DNA of 64,000 bases from Phaeobacter porticola (GTDB lineage: Bacteria; Pseudomonadota; Alphaproteobacteria; Rhodobacterales; Rhodobacteraceae). The first letter of the stretch is position 1. Each line of letters opens with the position of its first letter. Location: contig NZ_CP016364.1 in assembly GCF_001888185.1 (NCBI RefSeq), forward strand, positions 2,728,001-2,792,000, written 5' to 3'. Below are positions 63,268-64,000 of the stretch, piece by piece. A program made the position numbers and the translations under genes. The notes below the pieces were generated by a model, which was not told the origin of the DNA, ran no database searches, and saw only the letters and a list, made by a program, of their open reading frames with translations.

Positions 63268-63777
63268 TCACGATGGGGTGTGCACACCCCGCCAGCGCTG
63301 AACCGCGCCGCTTATCCCCGCCCAGCCACCTGGCACAAGATCCAGCCCCAACACCCGATCCGGGTTCGTCGGTGGCGGCATGGCAACGCCAACTAGCGCC
63401 GAGAACCCAAACCGCGCATAATAGGGGGCGTCCCCCACCAGCAGCACACGCGACCACCCGGTTTCTGCCGCCTTGGCAAGGCTGTCGCGGATCAGCGCAC
63501 CGCCCAATCCCTCCCCCTGATGGGTTGGGTGCACTGCAACCGGGCCCAACAGCAAAGCAGGCATTTGCCCCGTGCCAATCTGCACCGGCCAGAATCGGAT
63601 CGCACCGGCCAGAATACCGTCTGCATCCCGCGCCACCTGGCTCAGCCCGCTGACCGGGGGCACCCCCTCTCGCAGGCGATAGGACGACAACGCCTCGCGA
63701 CCCGGCGCAAAACACAGATCATATAGCGCCTCGACCTCCCAGCGGTCTTCGGGCTGCTCTGCCTTCAGTTCAATCAC
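63268..63777 (-). CDS. GNAT N-acetyltransferase
   Basis: A 169-residue protein from GTG 63777, with GGCAGGGCG upstream. The acetyl-CoA loop is VHPTHQGEGLGGALIRDSLA near 85 (the QxxGxG/A motif), preceded by the beta4 strand MPALLLGPVAV and followed by RVLLVGDAPYYARFGFSAL near 115, a YhbS-type signature. The substrate is unknown. A longer in-frame extension to 63816 is unlikely, being mostly Arg. Confidence 0.9.
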   Translation of the reverse strand: MIELKAEQPEDRWEVEALYDLCFAPGREALSSYRLREGVPPVSGLSQVARDADGILAGAIRFWPVQIGTGQMPALLLGPVAVHPTHQGEGLGGALIRDSLAKAAETGWSRVLLVGDAPYYARFGFSALVGVAMPPPTNPDRVLGLDLVPGGWAGISGAVQRWRGVHTPS

Positions 63778-63986
63778 GCCGCCCTGCCTCCACGCCCGTC
63801 GCCGTCCTGCTGACACTGATCATCACTGCCGCACCTGCGGGCTTTGTCCCACAGCGCGCGGCAATCTCTCCCGGCAGGCTGGTCATCGGCCTAACACGGG
63901 CGTAAGCCTTGGGCAAACCCCGGCGACCGGATCAGCGAGCAAAACCAGCGCGCTACCGCCCCCGCCACGATATTGGAGACCCGCAG

Positions 63987-64000
63987 ATGTTCTATCGCCC
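63987..64000 (+). CDS. Start of a plus-strand gene, cut by window edge
   Basis: ATG 63987, preceded by GGAG eight bases upstream, begins MFYRP. Only four full codons and part of a fifth are visible. That opening is common in Rhodobacteraceae flavin reductase-family proteins, but five residues cannot establish this. The 209 bases between the GNAT gene and this start hold no clear gene. Confidence 0.3.

Noticed and set aside
63778-63986. Plus-strand hydrophobic stretch (VAVLLTLIITAAPAG) before the final gene
   Set aside because: No start codon with a ribosome site, and the frame stops after about 40 codons.

Overview
The window looks like a chromosomal segment of an alphaproteobacterium of the family Rhodobacteraceae, most likely the Roseobacter group. 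This is inferred from the general stress module (nepR-ecfG divergent from phyR), TRAP transport in place of many ABC systems, ppdK next to glyS, a tmpA/tmpB phosphonate pair, and small families typical of the group (DUF6446, DUF1178, DUF2244, EcsC). I cannot fix the genus. Most of the window is ordinary dense chromosome; the accessory parts are at about 2.2-3.6, 5-17, 17.6-24.1 and 24.4-28.8 kb.

1-5 kb: general stress response. A partial sensor kinase, ecfG and nepR face phyR across a 33-bp block holding two interleaved EcfG promoters. Further EcfG-type promoters precede dps and lie between a DUF1328 and a DUF883 gene, so regulators and likely targets sit together. A decayed phage tail gene (gpD-like) and an unidentified broken frame interrupt the region.

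5-17 kb: catabolism. An RpiR regulator faces a seven-gene run: N-formylglutamate amidohydrolase-like enzyme, TRAP DctQ, DctM and DctP, a glutamine synthetase-family ligase, an aldehyde dehydrogenase and an iron alcohol dehydrogenase. I read it as uptake and gamma-glutamylation-dependent oxidation of an amine or amino alcohol; the substrate is unknown. Convergent to it is tmpA-tmpB (2-trimethylaminoethylphosphonate to glycine betaine) with a divergent LysR regulator.

17.6-24.2 kb: a signalling island. Two response regulators, a soluble histidine kinase co-transcribed with a Tat-exported solute-binding protein, and a membrane histidine kinase with a large periplasmic domain. A broken IS5-family element lies inside it and tRNA-Leu(GAG) at its right edge.

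24.4-42 kb: mixed genes. They include lipB, a LuxR-like protein fused to an alpha/beta hydrolase fold that has lost its nucleophile and histidine, ctaD behind a perfect FNR-type box, tyrA, carA, a glycosyltransferase carrying an N-terminal MshEN-like domain, and a GntR regulator.

41-64 kb: class V aminotransferase, paired Lrp regulators facing ilvC, glmM-folP-folB, ppdK, glyS-gltS-DUF6446-glyQ, a secreted SPOR/peptidoglycan-binding protein with a dead trypsin-like domain, and a final set of small housekeeping-type genes. glyS carries an in-frame, AT-richer block of about 100 codons.
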